Origin: Pleodorina starrii | Lineage: Eukaryota > Chlorophyta > Chlorophyceae > Chlamydomonadales > Volvocaceae | Length of the DNA stretch: 64,000 nt | NCBI GenBank assembly: GCA_030267565.1 | Contig: BRXU01000018.1 | Location: 496,001 to 560,000, forward strand | Reading direction: 5' to 3' | Shown: positions 1-11,788 of the stretch, one piece after another | Layout of the letters: each line of letters starts with the position of its first letter | How positions within the stretch are numbered: position 1 is the first letter of the stretch | Made by a program: the position numbers and the translations under genes | The notes under the pieces: model-generated | Database searches by the model: none | Seen by the model: only the letters and a program-made list of their open reading frames with translations | Told to the model about the DNA's origin: nothing

Positions 1-1
1 G

Positions 2-3000
2 GAGGATCATTTCGACCTGGACTGGGAGGTCAATGGCGGCAGCCCCAGCAGCCCAGGCAGCAGCCCAGGCAGCAGCCCAGGCTGCAGCAGAAGCGGCAGC
101 AGAAGCGGCAGCAGAAGCGGCAGCCCGACGTGGGAGCCGCCGCTGCCGCGGCACCCGATCACCACCACCGCAGCTGAGCAGCAGCAGCAGCGGGCCTCGG
201 AGTTGGCGCTGCACGGCGGCGCGCCGCCGGCCGACGGAAGGACGGCGGCTGGCGCTGACCCACGGGTCGGCCCGCCCGGCGACATTGCTCATATGGCTGT
301 GGGCGACGAAGAGGAGGAGGAGGCGGTGGAGGGAACGGACAGCACTGCGGCGTCCCCGCCAGTGCCGTACAGCAACGCGGCGGGAAAGGTCGAAGTCGAG
401 GGAAGCGGGCCGGAAGTGGCGGTCGTGGCATCCGCCGCCGCCGGCAGCACTGCACCGCCTGGTGCGGCTACCAGTCAAGGCCCAAGCGCTCCAGGGAGTT
501 CCACTCCGTCGTTTGGCGGCGGCGGCGGCGGAGGCGGAGTCAGGGATACCGTTAGCGGCGGCGGTGGCGGCGGCGGCGGCAGCGCCGCCGGAGGCGGCGG
601 TGGCTCCGGCGGCGGCGGCAGCGCCGGCGGCGGCGCCGCCAGCAGCAGCACCGATGAGGAGGAAGGCGCCGCCGCCGGCGGGCCCGCACCAACGCCGGGG
701 CGGCAATGGGGCCCGGGCATCGGCAACATCCACTTCTGGCTGAAGGACTTGGCGGTGGAGAGGCAGGCTGAGTTGGCCGCACTGCAACAGCTACAGCAGC
801 AACAGGAGCAGCAGCCCCGCCACCCTTCGACAGGCGAGACCGGCGCCGCCGCCGGCGGCACGTTACTTGTGGCCGACCCGGGCCTGATCAGCGGCCTCAG
901 CGTTCACCGCGGCGCCGCTGACGTACTGCACGACCTGCCCAGCTACGGCGACGCCGGCGGGGGCGGCGACGCCGCCATTGGCCGAATCGGCGAGGTGGAC
1001 GACGGCAGCGGCACCGGCGGCAGTGGCGCCGCTGCTGCCATCGCCCGTGCTGCAGCTGCTGGCAGCGGCGAGGAGGAGGGAGGGCCTGGGCAGCGGGTGG
1101 TTTGCAAGGGGCCGACGCCGGAGGAGGACCCGCGGGGATACCAGGTGGGTCGGTGGGTCGATGTGGGTCGGTGGGTCGGTGGGTCGGTGGGTCGGTGGGT
1201 CGATGTGGGCCGGTGGGTCGGTGGGTCGGTGGGTCGGTGGGCCGGTGGGTCGGTGGGTCGGTGGGTCGGTGGGTCAGGGTAGGTTGACATGGGTCGGTAG
1301 GTCGGCGGGTTGGCAGGTCGATGTGGGTCGACGTGGGTCGTTGAGTGAGCAGGTCGGGGTGGGTCGGGGTGGGTCGGGGTGGGTTGGCGGATCGGTGGGT
1401 CGGGGTGGGTCGAGATGGCGGTTTCCTGGTTGATATGGTTGGGTTGCGTGCATCGTGCACCCCCAACATCCTAAAAAACCTTAAGCCCCATAAACCCTAT
1501 AAAACCCCTCCGGCAGGCGGCCGTGCATGCCACGAACATGGTCGAGGCCGAGGCGGCGGCGGGGCTGGTGACTGGGCCGCCGGATGTGGGAGAGGAGGCG
1601 GCGAGGAAGGAGGCGGCGGAGGCGGCGGAGGGCGGGTTGGAGGCGGAGAGCCGCCGCCGGGACTTGTCGTACGGCGGCAGCATGGAAGCGGAGGTGGCGG
1701 AGGGACTCGCGGGTGAGTGAAGGGTTTGATAGGGTTTAGGATGCAGGGTGGCTATCTTTCCAGGTTAATATCTATCAGGATCTGTCTAGGAAGGGATTTT
1801 CCCGGCTGAACACGGCCCCGGGAGATATCATGCCCACCTGGCCGGATTATCTTAGGAAATTTTTGCACCTTATTTTTTTGCACGGCAAAATTACCTTCAG
1901 ATTTCCAAAATTTTCTCCCGAATATATATCCATATCTTCAGATAGCCACCCTGTTAGGATGGAGTGGCGCTTAGGGGAGGGAGGAGGGGAGGGGGTGGGG
2001 GGGGCGCACCTTGGAAGGGCCGCAGCCTGCTGTGGCTACTGCTGCTTGGCTGCTGCTTGGCTGCTGCTGCCGTTTCTGCCTGCTCAGATGCACGCACTTC
2101 CGATGTGCTTTATGTGTTCTGAACTTCTGAGCATTTTGATCCGCCGCCGGTCCTGGATCTGGACAGGGACAGGGACAGGAGGGGGAGCGGCGGTCGTGGG
2201 TGTCGTTGGCGTTGGTCCGGCGGCGGCTGCAGAGACATCTGGCGGCGCCGAGTCCCCCCAGTGGCCCAGATCGGGTCCCACATCAGCCAGCGAGGGCGAG
2301 GCCGAGGGCGAGAGAGAGGGCGAGACGGGGGCCGAGGGCGAGGCTGGAGGGGTTTGTTCTTCGGGCGGGAACGGCGACGCGTCCTCGGACGAGGCGGCCC
2401 GGGCGGCCACGGTCAAGGTGGTGGAGTTGCTGACTCACCCGCGCGAGTTTATCGAGGAGCTACAGGTGCGGTTTTTAGGGTTTTAGGGCTTTTGAGGGGG
2501 TGAGGAAGTGGGGGGCAGTTGGGGAGTGGGGGGAAATGGGGGGTGGGGGGGCGTAACACCTCGCCCAACCGCCCAACCGCCCACCGCTTTTCTGGCGCGA
2601 CTGCGACAAAGCCAGCAAACCGTACACAGCAAGCCGCCAATCCTCCGATCCTTTTGCGGCTTGCGTTGATGTTCCCGTGCCCCCCTGACTCACGACCCCG
2701 CCCGTACCTCCCAACCTCACCCACATCCGTCAACCCTCGTTGTCCGGCTGCTGCCTCTCTTCCGGCTGCTGCTGCTGGTGCTGCTCAGGAGGAGGAGGGT
2801 CCCGGCTGGGTGAGCCCAGATTACGTGATGGGGCTCGTGGAGGCCGCCAAGGATCCAGAAATAGGTACGGCAGTGGTGCGACAATACTAAGATCTGACGG
2901 TAGTAAGACGACACGGCAGTACGGTGGACATGTGAGCAGCAGAGGTGTGCACATCAGGGAGAGCCGCTTTCCCTCCGCTTCCACTTGTACAGAGTACGGC

Positions 3001-6000
3001 TAGCTGACCCAGCTAGTCGCACGCACACCGAGCGCACAGCAGCAGAGGCTCATGCTGCCCAACACATCTTACTTTGGCGCATGCTTTGCCATGCTAGCAA
3101 ATCCCGTCCTGGCCCCCGTGCCGATGTCCCCTTCTGTATTTGGTGCTCTGCCCCCGTCCTCCCATTAGGCACTCCGCAGCACCAACGCCTGCAGAAGCAG
3201 GGCCTGACCCACCCGCCTGACTGGGAGGAGCAGGAGGAGCAGGAGAGGAAAGAGGAGGAGGGGAAAGAGGGGGAGGCGGCGGAGGAGGCGGCGGAGGGCG
3301 GTTTGCCCATGGCGCCAGGCCGCCTGCGCGGCGCTGCGGCGGCGCATCCCCACCACCATCACCCCGCCAGTCCTGTGGCTTCATGGACGCAGCCGGCGGC
3401 GGCGGCCGCTGGTGGCGGCGGCGGCGCCGCCGCCGGCGCCCTGGGCTCCGCTGCCGACGAGGCGCAGCCGGCGGCGGGCCGTGTCGCCGGCGGCGGCGGC
3501 CCGGCTGCGGCGGCGCCGGGCCAGCGGACAGTGCAGGCGTTCGGCATGTCGCGTTCCGTGGATCCTGCCGTACAACACGTGATCCACGAGGATCCGCTTT
3601 GCGGCGAGGGCAAGGAATCTGAATCCGGATATGGATCCGGTGAGAGCGACGCCGCAGCGGCGGCGGCGCCGGAGGCGGCGCGCGGGCCGCCCGTCAGCAG
3701 CGGCGGCAGCGGCAGCGATGAGGAGGAGCGGCGCCGCCAGATGCAGCACTTCACTGAGGCTACCGGTGGGTGTGAGCTGGGGAGCTGGGTAGCTTTAGGA
3801 TGTTTTAGGTTTTGAAGGGTTTTAGGGTTTTGATTCCCGTGGGGATGGGGCCCACAGAGCAAGAGCACATTGGAGGTTCCTTGGTTCCTTGTTGCCGTCC
3901 AGACCAATAACGCGTTATCTTACCTCTCCACCAAACCCTAAAACAACCCTAAAAACCCTAAAACCCAAAAAATCCAAACCCCGGCTTGTCGTACCTCCAG
4001 GGATGGATTCCTTGGGCTTCATCCACGACCTCAACGTGCAAATGGACCCAACGGCGGCCGCCGCCGCGCTCCACAAGAACGGCGGCGGGGGCGGCGGCGC
4101 CGCCGCCGTCGACGATGTCGAGATGTGGCAACGCGCCAGCCAGGAGGAGCTGGCGGCGGCGGTGGCGGCGGAGGGCCCCGGCGGCGCCGCCACGCGCGTG
4201 TTCGCTGAGCGGTTCGAGTCGCGGCGGCCGCCGACGCCGAGCGTCGTGCCGCCGACGCCGCCAACGACGCCGCAGACGACGGCTGCGACGGTGACGGACT
4301 CGGAGGAGGAGCTGCCGCCAGCAACAGCGGCGGCGGCGGCGGCGGACACGGACACAGACGCGATGCTGGAGTCGGAGGGCGCGCTGGCGGCGGAGCCGCT
4401 GCCGACGCTGGCGGCGGCGGAACCGCCGCGGCTGCCGCTGGTGGTAGTGGACGACTCGGATGCGATGCTGGAGGAGGAGCCGGCGGCGGCGCCGCCGCCG
4501 ACGGCGGCGGCGATGGTGGCGACGGACTCAGATGCAATGCTGGAGGCCGAGGGTGCGCTGGCGGCGGCGCCGGTGGCGCCAGCGGCGGCGACGGCGGCGC
4601 CGTCGGCGCCGCTGGTGGCGGCGACGGACACGGATGCGATGCTGGAGGAGGTCGCGCCGCCGCCGCTGCCGCCGCCGGCCAGCGCATTGGAGGCGGTGCT
4701 ACGTGCAACTGCGGGATCAGCGGCGGAGGCCGAGGCGGCGGCGGCGGCGGATGTCGCTGCCGCCATCGCACGTGCCGCTGGCGGCGGCGGCGGAGACGGA
4801 GGATCGGGGGTGGTGTTGACGGCGGGGCGGTTGGCTGAGGGGCTGGAGGAGGCGCTGTCAGACCGTACGGGTGTACGGAGCAACATTCAGCAGGACATCC
4901 AGATCTTGGAGGTACGGCAGTACGGCACCATGGTGGGGAAGATGTTCATCACCCGCCAGAGAGGGTGCTGCAGTACTTGAGAAAGGGGACAGGAGGAGAT
5001 TCACGGACACGGTGTCTTTATATCTTCGACTCGCCCCACTCGCTCCCAACCGACTGGCTCGCTCGACTCGCTCTCGCGCGACAATGCTGTAACGCTCACC
5101 TTCTCGCCCGCTCGCCCGCCCGCCACCCGCCTCTTTGCGCCGCCACCCGCCGCCGCCGCAATGTCGACAGGACGTCCAAGCCGCGCTGGCGGCGCTTCGC
5201 GCCGCCGAGTCGCGCGGCGCGCCGCCGCAGGAGCTGTCGGCCGCGCGCGGCGCGCTGCTGTCGTACATGTCCGTACTTGATGTGCAGCTGGACGAGGGCT
5301 ACCGCCGACTGGACAGCCTGGTCGAGTACATCGAGGTTGTACGGCAGGTCAAGGCGGGCCAGGTACGATGCCGTATTGTTGGGGGTTCAGAGGAGTATGG
5401 TGTATGGAGAAGCAGGGAGAAGGAGAAGGATTATGCATCTCCCAACGAGAACCCCCTTCTCCCTGCCCATGCGCCCTACTCCCCCGTCCTCGTTGCCTTT
5501 ACGTCCTCGTCTCCAATCGGGCTGTGCCTCTGCCCGCTCTCAGACCGCCCAGCGCCCACTGCCGCCACGTGCCACCTCCCTCCTCCGGCGCACCTCCCAA
5601 CCCCCACACACCCACACACCCACACAGCTGCCGCCCACTGCTCTGGATCGAGGCCCGCTGGAACCAACCAGCGCTGCCAGCGCCGACGCCGGCGGCGAGG
5701 CCGCGGTTGGCGGCGGCGGTGGCGGCGGCGGCGCAGTTCCCGCGGCTCCGTCGCCGCCGCCGACTCTGAAGACGGCGACAGCGTCTGCGGCGGACGCAGC
5801 CGCGGCTCGCGGCGACGGCGGCGGCGGCGACGGCGGCGGTGTTGGCCCCCGAGGAGGTGACGCGGTGGGGCAGTTCGGCACACCCGTGCCTCGTCAGCGC
5901 GAGCTGACTGCTGTCGGAGCCGGCGGCGGTGGCGGTGCTGATGGAGGCAGCGGCGGCGGCGGCGGTGGTGGCGGCGGTGAGTAAGATTCGTTCGGGCCAT

Positions 6001-8970
6001 TGGGCGACCCGAGTTGGGCAACCGGGGAGCGCCCAAGAAGGGATGGTGTGTGTGTGTTTGAGGCTTTTCTGCCGTACTTGATGTACGGAGGTTGTAGCAG
6101 CAGCAGCTCGTGCTCCGCGCCTGCACTGCGGAACCAGCATCCGGCAGTCAGGCGGGCGGGCGGGCGCCGGGCGGGCAACTTCGTGTGCTGGCAGGCAACT
6201 GCGGGGCCCGGGCCCGGGCGGAGCTTCTTTTCCCCACATCCTTTTCCACGCATCCTTTTCCACGCATCCTTTTCCCCGCATCCTTCTTTGACGCATTCGT
6301 GCGGCGGCCCTGGCCTTGCGTTTGCAGGTAGCGGCGGCGGCCGCGGCGCCGGCGCCGGCGGCGACGGCGACGAGTCGTCCCATGGCCCCGTCCGGCGGCC
6401 GCACGCCATCTCTTGGCCCGTTTGGATCGGCGCCGCCGCCATCATCGCGCTCTTCGCCGCCGTCACGATCGCCACTCACCTGGCGGGACTCGTCACTCTC
6501 GTCACGTCGGCGGTGGCGGGCTTCAACATCAGTAACGCCAACCGCCGCATCGCGTCGGCCATGACCCGTGGGTCGGTGGAGGTGGAGGCGGGGGCGGGGG
6601 CGGCCGGCAAGGAGGAGGGAGAAGAAGAGGGAGAGGGAGAAGACGAGGGAGAGGGGCGGAAGGCGGCGCTGACGGCGGAGGCGGCGTTGGTGGCGGAGCA
6701 TACGGCGGAGCGGGCGGCGGCGGCGGCGGCGACGGCGGCGGTGGCGGCGGCGGCGGCGCAGTTCGGCGGGCCGGGCGCGCAGCTGAGCGCCATGCGGGCG
6801 GCGCGGCGGGCGGCGGACATCGCCACAGAGGAGTAAGTACGGCGGTACGGCAGTGGTGGGTGACCCGCCCTTGCGTGAGAAGGGTTTGGGTGGACAGTTG
6901 TGAGGTCGGGGGTGGTTTCGGAGCCCCCAATCGGGCGGGTCCAGCGCACGGTACCGGAGCTGCAGCCCCAGCGGTGTTGGAAGCTGCCTTCCGGAAAACG
7001 GGAGAACGGGCGCTGTGCCTCTGAACCCGCCTGCCCCCCCGCCCCCCCCCGCCCGATGGAGCATATCACTCCCTGACCCCCCCCCCCCCCGCCCGAACCC
7101 GCACCGGCGCTGTGCCCCATCTCGTGCCATTCCCCCCCTGGACCTGCCCATGCCCCTGCCCCTGCCGCCGTCTCGTCTCGTGCGTTCGCCCAGCTCGCCC
7201 ACACCAGCTCGCCACGCAGCACGCACTCACTCACGCCCCCATTTCTTTCTTGCGAATTCACTCTTCAAAATTCCCCTCCTTCCTTCCTCCTCTGGGGGGA
7301 CGAGTCCTGCCACCGGCCTCTTCCCTCTCCTCTCCCCTCCTTTCCTCTCCCCTCACGCCTCTCACGGGCGTAGGGCCCCTGCCGCCCGGCCCTGCCCCCG
7401 GCCTCTTCCCTGTCTCGGCCGCCCCGGCCGTCCGGACCGCCCCGACGACCGCCCCCTCTCCGCAGGCAGGAGGATCAGCGGCAGCGGATGCAGCGGATAC
7501 AAGAACAGCAACAGCGGCGGCGGCGGCAGCAGCGGCAGCGGGAGGCCTCCGCCAGCGGCGACGGCGCTGCCGCTGACGGGACCGGTGGTGGCGGCGACGG
7601 TGGTGCTGCTGGCGGTGGTGCGGATGTGGTGCAGGTGCAGCACCCAGGTACGGCAGGCATGGAAGAAATACCGTAAAACGGCGGCAGTCGTACTTGCCGT
7701 ACCTGCCGCGCGCCACACATAAATCCCTCCCACTCGTCGCCAACGGAAGCCAATGGGAGTCCCGCGGAAGGCGGCGGTCTCCACCTGCTGCCTGACCACC
7801 CGTCCGCCTGTCCTCATTTCTGCGAGGAACCCAGGAGATGTGTAAATAAAACGATGACATCTCCCTTCGCGTTACTTTACCTTTATTGGGCTCGATTGGA
7901 TTACCGGATCACTTTCGTCGCCGCTGCTGTTGCTGCACGTTGCGTGGTGTGTATGGTGTGTGGTGTCTGTGTGGTGTGTGATGTGTGTGGTGTGTGCAGG
8001 CGAGCACCTGCAGGTCCCACACGACCACGACCACCCGGAAGACCACCACCACCACCACCACCATCGCCGCTACGCCCTCAATCGTCTTCACCCCGTCGGC
8101 GTCAGTGAGGAGGAGCAACAACAACAAGTGACGCCGCCGCCGTCAGGCGCCCTGCTGCCGGCGGCGGCCGGCGCGCCGGACGGCGACGGCGGCGCCATGG
8201 CCCCAGCGCACCTCGCCACGAGCCACGCCGCCGCCGCCGGCGGCCGCCGTGACGGCGGCGCCAAGATGCTCCATGCGGCGGAAGCCGACGGCAGCGGCGG
8301 CGGCGGCGGCGACTTTTTCAGCGGCTTGGCGTCGCTGTTCGGAGGCCACCGTCGCGGCGGCGGCGCGGCGGCGGAGACCGCCACCGCGCCGGCAGCGCCG
8401 GCGCCGGCGGGTGAGAAGACCGCCGCGGCCGCGGCGGCAGATGGCGGCAGCGAGGCGACGGTGGGAGGCGGGTATGGGGTGACGGATGCGCAGGAGGCGT
8501 TACTGCACGGCGGAGCGGACTGGCAGCCGCCGCCGGCGGCGGCGGCGGCGGTGACGCCGCCGCGGACGGGGCTCTTCGGCGGCCGGGGCAGGGATCTGGC
8601 GCGGCGCGTCGCGGCCGGCGTCGGCGGCGCCGTCGGCGGCACGGGCCGATGGGTACGGCAGGTCGTGCGGCGACGGGGCGCCGCCGCCGATGCCGCCGAG
8701 GGGAGCGCCGCCAGGGCTGAGGCTGGAGGCGGCGGCGGCGGCAGTCGTACAGTGGATCGCAGCCAGGTAACTGAGGATGCCAAGCTGGCGGCGGCGGTAG
8801 CCGTGACGGTGTGGTCGGTGATGTTGCCGTGGCTGCGGCGGCGGTGGGCGACCCGCGGGTCGGCTCGGCCGCCGGCGGCGGCGGGGCCGGAGGCTGGCGG
8901 CGGCGGCGAGTCGCGCGGCGCCGTCGCGCCGCCGCCGGCGCAGCCGGCGGAGCACTCGGCGCGGCCCTGA
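2..8970 (+). CDS. large low-complexity, probably membrane-anchored protein (3' part), function unknown
   Basis: I do not recognise this protein. Eleven exons join with matching phases: 2-1144 (open to the window edge, so the 5' end is missing), 1517-1712, 2233-2465 (least certain start), 2789-2864, 3169-3765, 4001-4911, 5171-5362, 5628-5976, 6328-6832, 7466-7647, 8000-8970, giving about 1,784 residues. Long Gly, Ala, Pro and acidic tracts separate short structured islands such as WVSPDYVMGLVEAAKDPEIG and a Leu-rich helical exon (5171-5362). Exon 6 repeats an acidic DAMLE motif four times. Exon 9 has a hydrophobic stretch near WPVWIGAAAIIALFAA and the C-terminus another (VTVWSVMLPWL), so membrane anchoring is inferred. 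The last exon starts with a His-rich run. Several donors carry GTACGG. The final exon could belong to a separate gene, because a polyadenylation-like signal lies in the last intron. Confidence 0.7.
1145..1420 (+). repeat. GGTCGGTG/GGGTCG minisatellite in intron 1
   Basis: The intron opens directly into degenerate repeats of GGTGGGTCGGTGGGTC-type units, with interspersed GATGTGG and GGCCGG variants. It is strongly G-rich on the coding strand, with many GGG runs spaced 4-5 bases apart. Confidence 0.9.
1469..1507 (+). repeat. degenerate CCCTAAAA telomere-like tract before an acceptor
   Basis: CCTAAAAAACC and AAACCCTATAAAACCCC units lie 10-45 bases upstream of the acceptor at 1516/1517. The C-rich telomere strand is in the sense direction of the intron. 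Confidence 0.6.
2468..2488 (+). repeat. TTTTAGGG telomere-like tract after a donor
   Basis: The donor at 2466 (GTGCGG) runs straight into TTTTTAGGGTTTTAGGGC, the Chlamydomonas-type telomere repeat in G-rich sense orientation. Confidence 0.75.
3791..3966 (+). repeat. paired TTTTAGGG and CCCTAAAA tracts inside one intron
   Basis: In the intron 3766-4000, TTTTAGG-type units follow the donor (3791-3832) and CCCTAAAA units precede the acceptor (3933-3966). Bases 3817-3831 and 3952-3966 are perfectly complementary over 15 positions, so the intron RNA could fold its ends together. Confidence 0.8.
7841..7850 (+). other. TGTAA overlapping AATAAA: putative intronic polyadenylation signal
   Basis: TGTAAATAAA combines the green-algal TGTAA signal with AATAAA. 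It lies about 165 bases after a TAA (7674-7676) that would end translation if the donor at 7648 were not used. It could give a shorter transcript of the upstream gene or mark that gene's real end. Confidence 0.4.
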
Positions 8971-9167
8971 AGGCGCGAACACTGCCCCGGCGGAAGCAAC
9001 CGCAGGAAGGCCGCCCGCGGTGTCCGTCCGTATAAGGCTCATTTAGCTGGAAAGCTGGAAAGTTGAAAGTCTTGCTTACGATCAGCGGAGCCCATCAGCA
9101 ACGTTCTCTGTTATGTTGCCGGATGTGCTGCAGATTTGGTTTCTTCGTTGTGGATTTGGTTGGTGGC

Positions 9168-9306
9168 GTCGCACGCACGTATGCGTACCCGCTTTGCTGG
9201 CGTCGCACGCACGTATGCGTACCGTGCGTTTGCTGGCGTCGCACGCACGTATGCGTACGTGCGTTTGCTGGCGTCGCACGCACGTATGCGTACCCGCTTT
9301 GCTGGG
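9168..9306 (+). repeat. 35-bp tandem repeat, four copies
   Basis: Four head-to-tail copies share the core GTCGCACGCACGTATGCGTA followed by a variable CCCGCTTTGCTGG or CGTGCGTTTGCTGG half. Copies 1 and 4 are nearly identical. Confidence 0.9.
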
Positions 9307-10680
9307 CGCTGTCTTCGAGACGGTGTCCATCCTGTCGAATTGCTGAATGGGGCTTCTGAGGTTTTGACCATCTGGTGCCCCCCCCCCCCGAGGGCCCCTT
9401 TCTGGTGGCGTTAAAATTTGGCGACTGCTTTTTGCAGCCGCGTCGTCGTCCTCGTCGCCGTCGTCGGAGGTCAGTCGCTGTTCGATCCCAAGCGAAGAGG
9501 GTTTGCGGTAGGATGCATGGATGGCGTCAGTGCAATGCTTTTTCGCCCGGGCAGAGCTTAAACTGCCGCAAAGGATATTGCTGCTGGAAATTGCTGCTGG
9601 AAACGTCTGGATAATAAGGGTAGTAAACTGGATGTTGCACACTCGGTTGCGCAGATTTGCTTGCGTGTTTTGTTAAATGGCATCGTTGCAGTTGTAGCTG
9701 TGGCCCGCTGGGAAGGCGCTTTCCGCCATTCCGCATGCCGCGGATCGGCAGGCCCGATCTTTGTTCCTTTCCATGGGCGCTCGTGGGAGTCCGGGTACGA
9801 CGGGTTTTCCTAGTAGTATCGTACGTTCGTACATGGTACGACCTTGAGGGCCATCTCTTCGGCCCGTTCGTTGCGCGCATCGTTTTCAGCCTTCCCCCCT
9901 TCGATTCGCGGGACACCGGCCGCCCCCGATGCTTATCTGTCTCGCCGCATAATCTGGTTGAGTGGTTGTTGAATGCAAACTGAATGTACTGAACTTTGCT
10001 GCCGTTCAAAACGCTGTTACGCAAAACGCAATGCGACCCACCCAATGGGAAGATGACGCCCCGGAACAGAAACGTATTGAAACACCATCCGGCGATCCTG
10101 ACGCGTCAAGACGGCATTTGCGGTTGCCGTACCGCGTCGCGGCGGCCAGGTGTCCCTCCCTTCTCCAACCCCCAGAGGCCCAGACCACACGCGCACGCGC
10201 ACACATGAACAGGGCTCATCGCAACAGCTGCTACGGTCACACAGCCGGCCTCTGTGCCAGGAACCTTCAAGCCACGCAGTGCCACACGAATCAGATGCTG
10301 ACAAAGCCTCGACGCTGCCAAACCCCTCCACGAGGAGTCTTTAGATAGCTCCAGAATCGCGTCAAGACGTGAAAAGTGGTGACTCGGGAAAAGAAGTGTG
10401 GGGCGCCGAGTGCAGTGCGGCTGCGCCGTGTGGTGGAGAGGTGCCTTTGGAACCTTCCAAACGGTACGGAAGCCAACCAACAGAAGGCCTCATGAGGCGA
10501 GGTACATGATGGGCAAGGCCCCAGCGATAACTCTTGGGAGTCAGGACGGTGGTTCAGACGGTGCACGGAGAGCGCCAAAGGGCTCCTTATTTGAAATGCG
10601 GGAAAGACATGCCGTACAAGTGCTTCCGTTGGAGTTGCAAATCGCTTACTGGTTATAGCGTGCCAACGCCATTGAATTTT

Positions 10681-10700
10681 AAGCCTGTCAAATCAGGCTT
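10681..10700. repeat. perfect 7-bp stem hairpin
   Basis: AAGCCTG-TCAAAT-CAGGCTT forms a perfect stem with a six-base loop in an AT-richer patch. It does not match the histone 3' stem-loop consensus, and no adjoining gene is seen. Confidence 0.5.
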
Positions 10701-11788
10701 CATCAATTGATTCCCGCTGCTCAATGCTTAGTGCACTTTGTCATACACTAAGCAAGCGAGTGCGTCGTATTCGTAATCGTAAGAGTTATCATGAAGTGAC
10801 TTAGTATCGACACAACTTGTTTAATACACTTTGTGAGCATTGCGCTTGGCCTCTTTTTAGCTAGGATGGGTCCCAACTCGGTAGGCACCTCGCCGAGGTC
10901 GCCGCGACTCCAGCGGCTGCAATCGCTTGAGCGCTTATTCAGCCAGCCGTCAATTCATGCAACGCTTTTTGAAGATAAGGTGCGCGGCAAGGCAGAACGG
11001 CTTTCGTTTTGGCTGCATTTGTCGGTTGTGGAACCGTTAGGTCGTCAGCTGTCGCCTTCGGAACGCACTTGCAGCGCGGTGTGAGGGCAACGCCCAGTGC
11101 AACCGCAGTATTGTTTAAAGGCGACCATCCGTCATCGACCCACAGGTGTTTGGGCACGACGACTGGCGGCGGCACAGGAATGCCGCCTGGCGACATCGTG
11201 TCGAGCCCACGGTCTTGTAAGCGGGCGCGCGACGCTGACCTGGCACCGACAGCGATGTTTGTACCATGTGCACGCATAAGTCAGGGCTTGGGTCCCCTGA
11301 CCTAACTTGGCGGAAAACGACCAACACGCAAAAAATCAAGGCGCCGGCCCCGACCAGCGCCCGGGTGCCTTTCCCAAAAGCGACAACGTGTCGGGGGCTC
11401 GGGGCCGCGTGCGAGCCGTGAGCGCACTGCGCACGCCCCCTACTCGCCCCTGCGTTTTAAATCCTCAATCCCCGCATACTATCGTAATAATCATACACTC
11501 AAATCGTCCGACTTTTCCCCCTTCTGTAAGATGCCCCAACCCAGCCCAGCCCAGCCCGCCCACCTCGTCTCTCCATACCCTCGCCAGCGCTTCTGCTCCG
11601 CCTCCAAATCCCAACCAGCTGCATCTTAACCATCGCTACCTTTTCTTCTTCATCCTCTCACTCTCTACTGTCCTCTTTGCCCTCTCTCCCTCCGTCCCTC
11701 GCTCGCTTCCTCCCTCGCTGGCGTGCTCGCTCTGGGGGGGGGTTGCTTTCCCGCCCTTTTCTCCCTTTCCTCCCCGCCCTCCCTGCAG

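Larger units (their letters stand above)
8971..11788. other. intergenic spacer, with unresolved 5' end of the bestrophin-like gene
   Basis: No convincing gene is seen. It contains the 9168-9306 tandem repeat, a C10 run near 9380, an AT-richer patch (10640-10860) unlike its surroundings, and pyrimidine-rich sequence from about 11450 that looks like 5' UTR or intron of the bestrophin-like gene. A 112-codon minus-strand open frame (10939-11277) matches no family I know. Confidence 0.5.

Noticed and set aside
1145..1420. CRISPR-like direct repeats
   Set aside because: Units are contiguous and degenerate with no spacers, in a eukaryotic intron; this is a minisatellite.
7930..7999. Cys/Val-rich N-terminus (CVWCVVSVWCV) of a separate gene before 8000
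   Set aside because: It is translation of a TG-rich tract ending in GTGCAG, which behaves as the acceptor region of the preceding intron.
9168..9306. CRISPR-like array of four 35-bp repeats
   Set aside because: No unique spacers between copies and no cas genes; the genome is eukaryotic.
10681..10700. Histone 3' stem-loop
   Set aside because: Stem and loop sequences do not match the histone consensus and no histone gene adjoins.
10939..11277. 112-codon minus-strand frame as a gene
   Set aside because: No family signature, no splice or start context, and overlapping frames on the other strand are equally long.
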